A stretch of DNA of 64,000 nt from UBA1181 sp963648205 (GTDB lineage Bacteria > Bacteroidota > Bacteroidia > Bacteroidales > Paludibacteraceae). The notes below the pieces were generated by a model. The model had not been told where the DNA came from. It saw nothing but the letters and a program-made list of their open reading frames with translations, and searched no databases. A program made the position numbers and the translations under genes. Where the stretch lies: positions 1 to 64,000 of the forward strand of contig CAVJCT010000026.1 in NCBI GenBank assembly GCA_963648205.1, written 5' to 3'. Of the stretch, positions 24,491 through 32,201 are shown one piece after another (the first letter of the stretch is position 1; every line of letters starts with the position of its first letter).

Positions 24491-25819
24491 TTATTGTGCT
24501 TGAATGAAAGCAACATAGTAGATGGGGAGGTAGGTGATGCCGTTTTCGGTCTTTACTTCTCGGGCGTTAGAGAAAACAAAGGCTTCGTGAATGTTGTACT
24601 CTTTGTTCTCTAAGAAGCGGTCTAATGCGCTGTGAATCGTGTAATCTTTGCCAGATTTCACTTCTATTGGAAGTACGGTGAGTTGCTCTTTATCGTCTAT
24701 CAGATAGTCTACTTCACCATTCTTTTTGTTGTCGTAGTAGTAGAGATTGAAGCCGTGTGCTTTGAGTTCTTGAGCCACGATAGTCTCATACACCGAACCA
24801 AGGTTTATGCTGTTGATATCCTCCATAATGGGTTTTATTTGCGTTCCAAAGAAGATATTCGTCAGCAATCCGACATCGTTAATGTAGAGTTTCATAAGAT
24901 TTTTGCCACTATTCTCGATTAATGGAAACGACGGTTTGCTGATGGCTTTCACCTCCAACGCTATGCCTGCCGAGATGAGGTATTCAAATTCTTCCTCATA
25001 GTCGTTCATCCGTTTCCCTTCTTTCTGCTCTATGTCCTTGGCTACAATTCTTTTCTTTTTGTTCTCCAAATTAGAAGGAATCATATCGTAAATGCGCTGA
25101 ATCTTGAGGCGCGTATTATTCTGCTCATATCTCGCTGCGTCGGCTTTGTACAGTTGCTGTATGTCTGTTTGAATAGAGCGAACTGTCGTGATATTTTTGC
25201 TTTCAACAAAGGTCTTTACGGCGTAGGGAAGTCCTCCGACTAAGAGATATTTTTTGAAGAGATCCATGATTTTTGTATGGACGTTTTCTGGCATAGAAAC
25301 TCTCTTCTCAAGGTTCTTCCTCAATGTGTCGATGACTAATTCGCCTACATTGTTGGCAATGAGAAATTCCTCAAAATCCATGGGATACATGTGTAGGATT
25401 CGTATTGAACCGATGGGCAGTGACGATGTCAATTTCAAGGTAATACCTAATTGTGAACCGCTGGCAATAAATGTGTATCGATTGTCCGCTCTTAAAAACT
25501 TGAGCAGTGTCAGTAGATGGTCGTACGCTTGAATTTCGTCTATGAAGATGAGCGTGTTTTCTTTCTCTTTCATCAGATGACCATATTCGATACTGAGTGC
25601 TAAATAAAAGTCGTCCACCGTCCTCGCATTCTCAAAAGTTCGACTGCTCACCTTGTCGACCTCCATATTGATTTCAATGAAATTTTTGAAAAGTCGTTTG
25701 CCTACCTCTCGGATGATAAACGATTTTCCGATTTGTCTCGCACCATCAATAACGAGTATTCTATCGTCGTCTGATTTTAAATGTCTAACTATCTGATTCT
25801 CAATCTTTCTAAACAGCAT
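24491..25819 (-). CDS. AAA-family ATP-binding protein with C-terminal DUF4143 domain
   Basis: A 442-residue soluble ATPase. Walker A is GARQIGKS at 26-33 and Walker B LIFIDEIQ at 90-97; the sensor-like TFIASGSQLG follows. The C-terminal half (about 230-440) carries the DUF4143 nuclease-like fold pattern, with GSVYETIVAQEL, then YYDNKKNGEVDYLI and LPIEVKSGK, the E-x-D...ExK order of a PD-(D/E)XK-type site. These ATPases are very common in gut Bacteroidales and their function is unknown; a defence or toxin-like role is only suggested. The ATG at 25819 sits one base after the stop of the repeat reading frame at 25821-26000. Confidence 0.85.
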   Translation of the reverse strand: MLFRKIENQIVRHLKSDDDRILVIDGARQIGKSFIIREVGKRLFKNFIEINMEVDKVSSRTFENARTVDDFYLALSIEYGHLMKEKENTLIFIDEIQAYDHLLTLLKFLRADNRYTFIASGSQLGITLKLTSSLPIGSIRILHMYPMDFEEFLIANNVGELVIDTLRKNLEKRVSMPENVHTKIMDLFKKYLLVGGLPYAVKTFVESKNITTVRSIQTDIQQLYKADAARYEQNNTRLKIQRIYDMIPSNLENKKKRIVAKDIEQKEGKRMNDYEEEFEYLISAGIALEVKAISKPSFPLIENSGKNLMKLYINDVGLLTNIFFGTQIKPIMEDINSINLGSVYETIVAQELKAHGFNLYYYDNKKNGEVDYLIDDKEQLTVLPIEVKSGKDYTIHSALDRFLENKEYNIHEAFVFSNAREVKTENGITYLPIYYVAFIQAQ

Positions 25820-25820
25820 A

Positions 25821-26000
25821 TTACACTTTTTCTATAATTTCAACCCTCCAAAAATACACTTTTCCTATAAAATAGGGGTCTAAAAAATACACTTTTCCTA
25901 TATTTTCGACCCCTAAAAAATACACTTTTCCTACGATTTCAGTCCTTGAAAAATACACTTTTCCGAAAAAACGGATTTTGGAAGGCTCTGAAATAAGCAC
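25821..26000 (-). CDS. Possible leader peptide made of 11-residue repeats
   Basis: A 59-codon open frame with a GTG at 26000 as the only early start and TAA at 25823-25821. After 12 residues it reads four 11-residue units that each open GKVYF (GKVYFSRTEIV, GKVYFLGVENI, GKVYFLDPYFI, GKVYFWRVEII) and a fifth broken by the stop (EKV). The stop is one base from the ATG of the AAA gene, as in coupled leader peptides. There is no obvious ribosome site and the GTG directly follows the T-run of the ilvC terminator, so translation is unproven; the repeats may instead act as DNA. Confidence 0.35.
   Translation of the reverse strand: MLISEPSKIRFFGKVYFSRTEIVGKVYFLGVENIGKVYFLDPYFIGKVYFWRVEIIEKV
25822..25972 (-). 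repeat. Five 33-base-spaced direct repeats upstream of the AAA gene
   Basis: The plus-strand core TACACTTTT starts at 25822, 25855, 25888, 25921 and 25954, exactly 33 bases apart each time. The conserved block on the minus strand is about 19 bases (ATAGGAAAAGTGTATTTTT), followed by about 14 variable bases. Two adjacent variable parts contain the inverted partners TAGGGGTC and GACCCCTA. One copy gives TATTTTTGG, a -7-like box at 25848-25856. Confidence 0.9.
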
Positions 26001-26034
26001 AAAAAAGAGGGGCGACAGAAATCTGCCACCCCTC
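26001..26034 (-). terminator. Intrinsic terminator after ilvC
   Basis: On the minus strand GAGGGG...CAG and CTG...CCCCTC form a 12-position stem with two mismatches and a short ATTT loop, followed by TTTTTT. Confidence 0.88.
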
Positions 26035-26059
26035 CATATTTAGAATTGATTAGATTCTA

Positions 26060-27109
26060 TTAGAACTTGTTGTTCTCAGGACGCAATTTTCTAACAACTG
26101 CACCTGCACGCCACATTTCGCTGTCGCGAAGAGCAGCCAACTCTTTCTCCAATCCTTCGCGGTAGTCTGGCTTAGAGTTAGCGTCGATAGAACGTTGTGC
26201 CTCTTCACCTGTAACTACTGAGTGGTAGAGTTTCTGCATAACTGGTTTGATAGCGTCGTGGAAAGGACCCATCCAGTCCAATGCACCACGTTGAGCAGTA
26301 GTAGAACAGTTTGCGTACATCCAGTCCATACCGTTCTCACCGAACAATGGGCCGAGTGATTGAGTCAACTCCTCAACTGTCTCGTTGAATGCCTCTGATG
26401 GTGAGTGTCCGTTCTCACGCAATGTCTCGTATTGAGCCAAAAGCAATCCTTGGATAGCACCCATCAATGATCCACGCTCTCCAGTCAAGTCTGATGTAGC
26501 CTCTTTCTTGAATGTAGTCTCGAACAAGTATCCTGAACCAACACCGATACCCAAAGCGATAACCTTGTCCCAAGCGTGTCCTGATGCATCTTGGTAGATA
26601 GCGTATGAAGAGTTCAAACCACGTCCTTGAACGAACATACGACGGAGTGAAGTTCCTGAACCCTTAGGAGCGATCATGATAACATCGATGTCCTTTGGAG
26701 GAATAATTCCTGTACGGTCATTCCAGTTGATGGCAAAACCGTGAGAGAAATATAATGTCTTGCCTGGAGTTAAGTATTTCTTAACCATTGGCCAACACTC
26801 GATCTGTGCTGCGTCTGAAAGCAACAATTGGATGATGGTAGCCTTTGAACAAGCCTCCTCGATTCCGAACAAAGTCTCTCCTGGAACCCATCCGTCTGCC
26901 TTTGCCTTCTCGAAAGTCTTACCTGGACGTTGTCCAACGATTACATTGAAACCGTTGTCACGCAAGTTCATTGATTGACCAGGACCTTGAACTCCATATC
27001 CGATAACTGCGATTGTCTCGTTCTTCAAGACCTCACGCGCTTTCTCTAACGGAAATTCTTCGCGGGTAACTACGTTCTCGATTACGCCGCCAAAATTCAT
27101 TTCTGCCAT
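26060..27109 (-). CDS. ilvC: Ketol-acid reductoisomerase
   Basis: Second common step of isoleucine and valine synthesis: Mg2+-dependent alkyl migration and NADPH reduction of acetolactate. The 349-residue protein has the N-terminal dinucleotide motif GYGVQGPGQS (about 38-47) followed by VGQRPGKT, a short form of the cofactor loop, and the knotted domain with DLTGERGSLMGA and the downstream ETVEELTQSLGPL metal-ligand region. No ilvD, ilvB or ilvN is nearby, so here it stands alone with its own -7 box and terminator. Confidence 0.96.
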   Translation of the reverse strand: MAEMNFGGVIENVVTREEFPLEKAREVLKNETIAVIGYGVQGPGQSMNLRDNGFNVIVGQRPGKTFEKAKADGWVPGETLFGIEEACSKATIIQLLLSDAAQIECWPMVKKYLTPGKTLYFSHGFAINWNDRTGIIPPKDIDVIMIAPKGSGTSLRRMFVQGRGLNSSYAIYQDASGHAWDKVIALGIGVGSGYLFETTFKKEATSDLTGERGSLMGAIQGLLLAQYETLRENGHSPSEAFNETVEELTQSLGPLFGENGMDWMYANCSTTAQRGALDWMGPFHDAIKPVMQKLYHSVVTGEEAQRSIDANSKPDYREGLEKELAALRDSEMWRAGAVVRKLRPENNKF

Positions 27110-27202
27110 TTTCTTTTGTATTTAAAGTTTATTATAATCTTTAAAGCCCCACTCGCAAACCTCCGTTGCCGTCTGTTTGACGCGTGCCTGCTTAAATGGT
27201 TT

Positions 27203-27211
27203 GCAAAGATA
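27203..27211 (-). promoter_or_regulatory. -7 box of the ilvC promoter
   Basis: TATCTTTGC on the minus strand, about 94 bases before the ATG. The leader is long enough for an attenuator, but I did not find a branched-chain-rich leader peptide. Confidence 0.7.
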
Positions 27212-27261
27212 ATAAATTTGACTACAGAAATGGATAAAACGGAAAAGTTTTTTGTTTTTCT

Positions 27262-27270
27262 TATTTTTGC
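27262..27270 (+). promoter_or_regulatory. -7 box of the large M16 peptidase gene
   Basis: TATTTTTGC on the plus strand, 39 bases before the ATG at 27310. The only TTTG nearby is too close to act as the upstream box. Confidence 0.6.
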
Positions 27271-27309
27271 TCTCTCATAATAGTTCTGTTAAACTTAATT
27301 GATTTAAGA

Positions 27310-30123
27310 ATGAAAAAATTGTTCTATTGGGTGGCTGCTTCTTTGCTCTCTTCTTCATTGTGGGCGCAGCAGTCGGCTCAGCCTATTCCGTTGGATCCTG
27401 CCTTGCGTTACGGCATCCTCGACAACGGACTTACTTATTATATAAGGTACAATGATGTGGTTCCTGATAGGGCGGACTTCTACATCGCTCAGAATGTGGG
27501 TTCTATCTTGGAAGAGGATAACCAAAACGGGTTGGCTCACTTCCTCGAACACATGGCTTTCAACGGTACGAAAAATTTCCCTGGTAAGAAAATCATCGAC
27601 TATATGGAGTCTATCGGTGTGCAGTTTGGTAGCAATATCAATGCTTACACCTCGTTGGACGAGACGGTCTATAATATGAAATCTGTGCCAACGATTCGTC
27701 CGTCAATTGTGGATTCTGCTTTGCTGGTGTTGCACGACTGGTCTGGTTTTATCTCGTTGGAAGACAAAGAGATAGACAACGAGCGTGGCGTGATTCGTGA
27801 GGAGTGGCGCACTCGTATGAATGCGAATCGTCGACTTTGGAAGGCTTCTCTGCCTATCAAATATCCTAATTCTCAGTATGCTAAAAGGGATGTGATCGGT
27901 GATACTGCGATTATCAATAATTTTGCGTACGATACGCTTCGCGCTTACTATCATCGTTGGTATCGTCCTGATTTGCAGGCTATTGTGGTTGTCGGTGATA
28001 TCAATGTTGATACGGTTGAGGCTCATATCAAAGAGATGTGGAAGGATATTCCTAAGCGTGTGAATCCTGATGCTCGTGTCATTTATCCTGTGCAACCTAA
28101 TGACGAACCGATTGTGGCAGTGCTGACGGATGAGGAGGCGAAAACGTCAAGAATCGAGATTTCGTATCGTCACGAACCATTGCCCGACCGTCTGAAAGTG
28201 AGTCTGCCAGGCTATGTTATGTCATTGGCTTTCAATCTGATAGAGAATATGATGAGCGATCGTTTGGATGAGATAACCTCCAAACCAGATGCTCCTTTTG
28301 CTGCAGGCTATAATGGTTATGGCGAGGAGGTTCGTCCTATCGATGCGTTTGTGATGTTGGCTGTTCCGAAGGAGGGTAAAGAGGAAGAGACTTTCTCGGC
28401 ATTGCTCACGGAGGCGGAACGGATGAATCGCTATGGTTTCACGCAGTCGGAATTGGATCGGGCGAAACTCAACATGTTGAGCAATTACGAGAAGGCGTAC
28501 AATGAGCGTAGCAAGACGAAAAATGAGTCGTATGTGCGTGAATATGTGCGCAACTACCTTGATTTTGAGCCAGTTCCGGGCATTGAGTGGGAGTTCAACT
28601 GTGTGAAGCAGTATCTGCCTCAACTGACTTTGGCGATGATCAACGAGACGGCTACTCGCATGGTTTCAGAGAAGAATATCGTGGTTGAGATGACTGGACC
28701 GAAGAAGCCAGAGGTGAAATTCCCTTCAGAGGACAAGGTGAAAGAGATGTTGAAAAACATAACTTCTGCGGATATAAAACCATACGAGGATAAGGTGATT
28801 GACACGAATCTGATTGATGGCAAATTGAAGGCTGGAAAGGTGAAATATGCTAAGCAAAATGCTGATTTCAAGAATGTTACGGAGTGGACTTTGTCGAATG
28901 GAATGAAGGTGGTTTTGCAACCTACGCAACTGAAAGACGACGAGGTGTTGGTTTATGGTTATAGTGAGGGTGGATTGTCGAAGGTGGACAACGTGTCTGA
29001 TCTGGCTTCCGCGAACTTGTGTACTTCGATTGCGTCGAACAATGGAATGGGTAAATATAACCTGATAGACCTCGGAAAGGTGTTGGCTGGCAAGTATGTG
29101 AGTCTGAAGCCTTCTGTGGGTATGTATGACGAGAGTTTCTCTGGAAATTCGACTGTCAAAGATTTGGAGACGTTGTTGCAGTTGATTTACTTGACATTCA
29201 AGGGTACGCGTCAAGATGATGAGAGTTACGCTTCGTTAATGGCTCAGTATGAAACAGCGTACGCCAATGCGAAGAAAGACCCGTCGAGAGCTTTTTCTGA
29301 TTCTGTGCGTGCGACGGTGAGCAACCACCATCCTCGCAGTTTCTCAATGGATCTTGACAAGTTGAAAGAGGTGTCGCAGACGAAGGCGTTGAACATTTTC
29401 GACCTGCGTTTTGAAGATCCAAAAGATTTCACTGTTTATATGGTCGGTAATATCAATTTGGATTCGGTTAAGCCATTGATAGAGAAATATTTAGGTGCTA
29501 TTCCAAAGCAGAAGAAAATGGCAGTTGAGAAGTGGGAGGATAGAGGTATTCGTGTTGCTTCTGGCAATGTCGTAAATCGATTTGAGCGAGAGATGCAGGT
29601 GAACAAAACCTCCAATTATGTTCTCTACACAGGTTCTTTTGAATATAATTTGAAGAACAGTCTCACGATGCGTTTGATTGCTGATATTTTGGATATTCGC
29701 TATTTCGAGTCGATGCGCGAGATGGAGGGTGGAACGTATGGTGTCGGCACACGTGCTTCGTTGAGTCGCATACCTGTAGAGAAGGCTTCTTTGCAGATGA
29801 CGTTCGATACAGATCCGAAGTTGGAGGAGCGACTTTTACAGTTGATTCGTGAAGAAATTGATACTTTGATTGCGAATGGTCCGTCGGATAAAGATTTCAA
29901 TAAGGTGAAGGGTAATCTGCAAAATAAATATGCTGAAAATCAGAAGGAGAATCGTTGGGTCTTGAGTGCGTTGGCTTCCTACTATAAGGATGGCATCAAC
30001 TACTATGATTCATACTTGCCAACATTGGAGTCTATCACGAAGCAAGATGTTCAGTCTATGCTCAAGGCTTTGATTGAGCAAGGTAATGAGATAAAGGTGA
30101 TTATGGCGGCAAAACAGCAGTAG
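27310..30123 (+). CDS. Exported M16-family zinc peptidase (pitrilysin type, two-repeat)
   Basis: A 937-residue protein with a Sec signal peptide (1-19, ending LWAQ). The first M16 domain carries the inverted zinc motif HFLEH at 77-81 and the downstream Glu ligand in ERGVIREE; the second half (about 520-930) is the inactive partner domain, as in pitrilysins. It should cleave short peptides in the periplasm. A second, shorter M16 gene lies at 45170 and lacks a signal peptide. It has its own promoter and a strong terminator. Confidence 0.93.
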   Translation: MKKLFYWVAASLLSSSLWAQQSAQPIPLDPALRYGILDNGLTYYIRYNDVVPDRADFYIAQNVGSILEEDNQNGLAHFLEHMAFNGTKNFPGKKIIDYMESIGVQFGSNINAYTSLDETVYNMKSVPTIRPSIVDSALLVLHDWSGFISLEDKEIDNERGVIREEWRTRMNANRRLWKASLPIKYPNSQYAKRDVIGDTAIINNFAYDTLRAYYHRWYRPDLQAIVVVGDINVDTVEAHIKEMWKDIPKRVNPDARVIYPVQPNDEPIVAVLTDEEAKTSRIEISYRHEPLPDRLKVSLPGYVMSLAFNLIENMMSDRLDEITSKPDAPFAAGYNGYGEEVRPIDAFVMLAVPKEGKEEETFSALLTEAERMNRYGFTQSELDRAKLNMLSNYEKAYNERSKTKNESYVREYVRNYLDFEPVPGIEWEFNCVKQYLPQLTLAMINETATRMVSEKNIVVEMTGPKKPEVKFPSEDKVKEMLKNITSADIKPYEDKVIDTNLIDGKLKAGKVKYAKQNADFKNVTEWTLSNGMKVVLQPTQLKDDEVLVYGYSEGGLSKVDNVSDLASANLCTSIASNNGMGKYNLIDLGKVLAGKYVSLKPSVGMYDESFSGNSTVKDLETLLQLIYLTFKGTRQDDESYASLMAQYETAYANAKKDPSRAFSDSVRATVSNHHPRSFSMDLDKLKEVSQTKALNIFDLRFEDPKDFTVYMVGNINLDSVKPLIEKYLGAIPKQKKMAVEKWEDRGIRVASGNVVNRFEREMQVNKTSNYVLYTGSFEYNLKNSLTMRLIADILDIRYFESMREMEGGTYGVGTRASLSRIPVEKASLQMTFDTDPKLEERLLQLIREEIDTLIANGPSDKDFNKVKGNLQNKYAENQKENRWVLSALASYYKDGINYYDSYLPTLESITKQDVQSMLKALIEQGNEIKVIMAAKQQ

Positions 30124-30142
30124 AGAGAACTATTATAACGAG

Positions 30143-30182
30143 AAAGCGACCGAATCTTCAAAATTGATTCGGTCGCTTTTAT
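30143..30182. terminator. Bidirectional intrinsic terminator
   Basis: AAAGCGACCGAATC (30143-30156) pairs perfectly with GATTCGGTCGCTTT (30166-30179), with a T-run after. It serves the M16 gene and the convergent aroC. Confidence 0.92.
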
Positions 30183-30238
30183 TATGTAAAGAAAAGATTG
30201 TCTGGCTAAAAGATTGTCTGCCCCAAAAAAATGTCTTA

Positions 30239-31306
30239 TTATCGTCTTGCTTCCAACAAAGCGTCGGCAACGACGAAGGCTGCCATAGACTCGACGATAG
30301 GCACTGCTCTTGGCAACACGCAAGGGTCATGTCTTCCTTGTGCTTTGAAGGTTACTGATTCACCGTTCACATTGACAGTCTCTTGGTTTTTCAAAAGGGT
30401 TGGAACGGGTTTGAAGGCTACTCGGAAATAGATATCCTCGCCGTTCGAGATTCCCCCTTGGATTCCTCCGGAGTTGTTGGTGCGTGTTCTCACTTCGCCA
30501 TTCTCAGTATAGAAGATATCGTTCAATTCAGAGCCTCGTTTGCTTACACCATCGAAACCGCAACCATACTCAAAACCTTTAACGGCATTGATGGAGAACA
30601 TGGCGTGAGCCAATCTTGCTTGCAGTTTGTCGAATATGGGTTCACCAACACCTGGGGGACAGTTTTTGATGACGCCTGTGATGACACCACCGATGGTATC
30701 TCCGTCTTTCTTCGTCTCTAAAATCAACTGCTCCATCTTTTTTGCAGTCTCCTCGTCGGGACAACGAACGTCGTTACTGTCGATTTTTGTCAAGTCTAAT
30801 TCTTGGTAAGACTTAGGCACAACAATATCGCCCACCTGCGATGTGTAAGCGTAGACTTCCACTCCGAGTGGTTTCAACATCAATTTGGCAAACGAGCCAC
30901 CCACGACCTGCGAAATGGTCGTTCTCGCAGAACTTCTTCCTCCGCCACGGTAGTCTCTGATACCATATTTTGTATTATAGGTATAGTCGGCGTGAGAAGG
31001 TCGAAAAATATCCTTAATGTTGGAATAGTCGTTAGAGTGATGGTCTTCATTGCGAACGATGAAGGCAATGGATGTTCCCGTCGTTTTGCCTTCGAAAACA
31101 CCTGAAAGAATTTCGATTTTGTCTTTCTCGTCGCGGGCTGTGGTCAATCTCGACTGACCAGGGCGACGTCTGTCCAAATCCTTTTGTATGGCGTTGATAT
31201 CCACATCCACTAAAGAGGGAAAACCATCGATGACACCGCCAATGACAGGTCCGTGCGATTCTCCGAATGTGGTCAATTGCAGAACATTTCCAAATGTATT
31301 TTTCAT
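30239..31306 (-). CDS. aroC: Chorismate synthase
   Basis: Last step of the shikimate pathway: anti-1,4 elimination from EPSP using reduced FMN. A 355-residue protein with the signature opening GNVLQLTTFGESHGPVIGG, the FMN contact region RRPGQSRLTTARDEKD, the DYRGGGRSSARTT block near 118-131 and FGVSKRGSEL-like C-terminal part (GFDGVSKRGSE). Follows slyD by 19 bases on the minus strand, so the two are probably transcribed together without a functional link. Confidence 0.97.
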   Translation of the reverse strand: MKNTFGNVLQLTTFGESHGPVIGGVIDGFPSLVDVDINAIQKDLDRRRPGQSRLTTARDEKDKIEILSGVFEGKTTGTSIAFIVRNEDHHSNDYSNIKDIFRPSHADYTYNTKYGIRDYRGGGRSSARTTISQVVGGSFAKLMLKPLGVEVYAYTSQVGDIVVPKSYQELDLTKIDSNDVRCPDEETAKKMEQLILETKKDGDTIGGVITGVIKNCPPGVGEPIFDKLQARLAHAMFSINAVKGFEYGCGFDGVSKRGSELNDIFYTENGEVRTRTNNSGGIQGGISNGEDIYFRVAFKPVPTLLKNQETVNVNGESVTFKAQGRHDPCVLPRAVPIVESMAAFVVADALLEARR

Positions 31307-31325
31307 TTTTCTGAAAATGTATCAG

Positions 31326-32024
31326 TTATTTTTTCTTGTTATGGCAGCAACCTTTGTGTTTTGGTTTTCCTTCGGAAACGTTATTGTCGGCGAAATCGTC
31401 ATCTTCATCATCGTCGCCACAACCACCGCAACCGCCATCCCCATTGCAACCGCCGTTTCCGCCACAGCCACCACTGCAGCCACCGTTTCCACCGCAGCCA
31501 CCACATTTGTGAGGGTGGAGAATCGACTCGATTTCTTCCTCGGTAGCGTCTCTAACTTCCAACACTTTACCTTTGAAAGTGAGGTCTTCGCCAGCCAAGA
31601 GGTTGTTGAAGTCCATTTTCACCTTGTCTTTCGTTACCTCAAGAACAATACCGTTGAGGCGGTTGCCATCGGTGTCGAGCATTGGAATCATGCTACCTTC
31701 TTTAATATGGTTGCTATCGAATTTGCCATCGATCAAGAAGACAGACTTGTCTAATTCGATGACGCGGTCTTCTTCACGTTCACCGTAAGCATCATCACAG
31801 GCGATAGTGAAATCAAACAAGTCGCCAACACCAAGTCCTTTAAGGTTCTCTTCAAACTTAGGCAACATCATTCCTATGCTATGGATGAATCGGAGAGGTC
31901 TCTCTTCCGTAGCCTCTTCCCAAGGCTCGTCGTCATCTTTGACATATAAAGAGTAGGTTACTGAAACGACTTTTTTCTCTTGAATAGTCTCTTTATTAGA
32001 GAATTTTGGGCTTTCGTCTTGCAT
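31326..32024 (-). CDS. slyD: SlyD-like FKBP peptidyl-prolyl isomerase with a Cys/Gly metal-binding tail
   Basis: A 232-residue cytoplasmic protein. Residues 16-160 are the FKBP domain with the inserted chaperone flap, as in SlyD (IGMMLPKFEENLKGLGVGD, DDAYGEREEDRVIEL). The tail from about 173 is low complexity: seven Cys set in Gly/Asn repeats, an acidic run of Asp, then KPKHKGCCHN, giving nine Cys and several His. This resembles the nickel-binding tail of SlyD, so a role in metal delivery or storage is likely, though no hydrogenase or urease gene is near. It is the first gene before aroC. Confidence 0.88.
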   Translation of the reverse strand: MQDESPKFSNKETIQEKKVVSVTYSLYVKDDDEPWEEATEERPLRFIHSIGMMLPKFEENLKGLGVGDLFDFTIACDDAYGEREEDRVIELDKSVFLIDGKFDSNHIKEGSMIPMLDTDGNRLNGIVLEVTKDKVKMDFNNLLAGEDLTFKGKVLEVRDATEEEIESILHPHKCGGCGGNGGCSGGCGGNGGCNGDGGCGGCGDDDEDDDFADNNVSEGKPKHKGCCHNKKK

Positions 32025-32201
32025 GAATTCCTTAGTTAAAATTATTTGCGAATTTAGCGATTATTTAGTGATTCTTGAAGAATAAAAGGGGGTTCGCTTT
32101 GTTTTTATTAAGTTTTTTTTGCATTTCGGGATTATATGATTTATTTTTCTTAATTTCGCTAAGTTTTTTTAAGTCAGAATAGATATAGAAATAGAAGTTA
32201 T

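Noticed and set aside
25822..25972. CRISPR-like array (five repeats with variable spacers)
   Set aside because: The repeat is about 19 bases and the spacers about 14, far shorter than in CRISPR arrays, no cas gene is near, and the copies are better explained as an in-frame or operator repeat.
27110..27202. Branched-chain attenuator leader for ilvC
   Set aside because: The leader is long enough, but I found no short peptide rich in Leu, Val or Ile and no clear pair of alternative hairpins.
31322..31504. Low-complexity open frames opposite the Cys/Gly tail of slyD
   Set aside because: They are shadows of the repetitive GGC/GGT codons of slyD and have extreme composition (Val/Ala or Thr/Ala runs).
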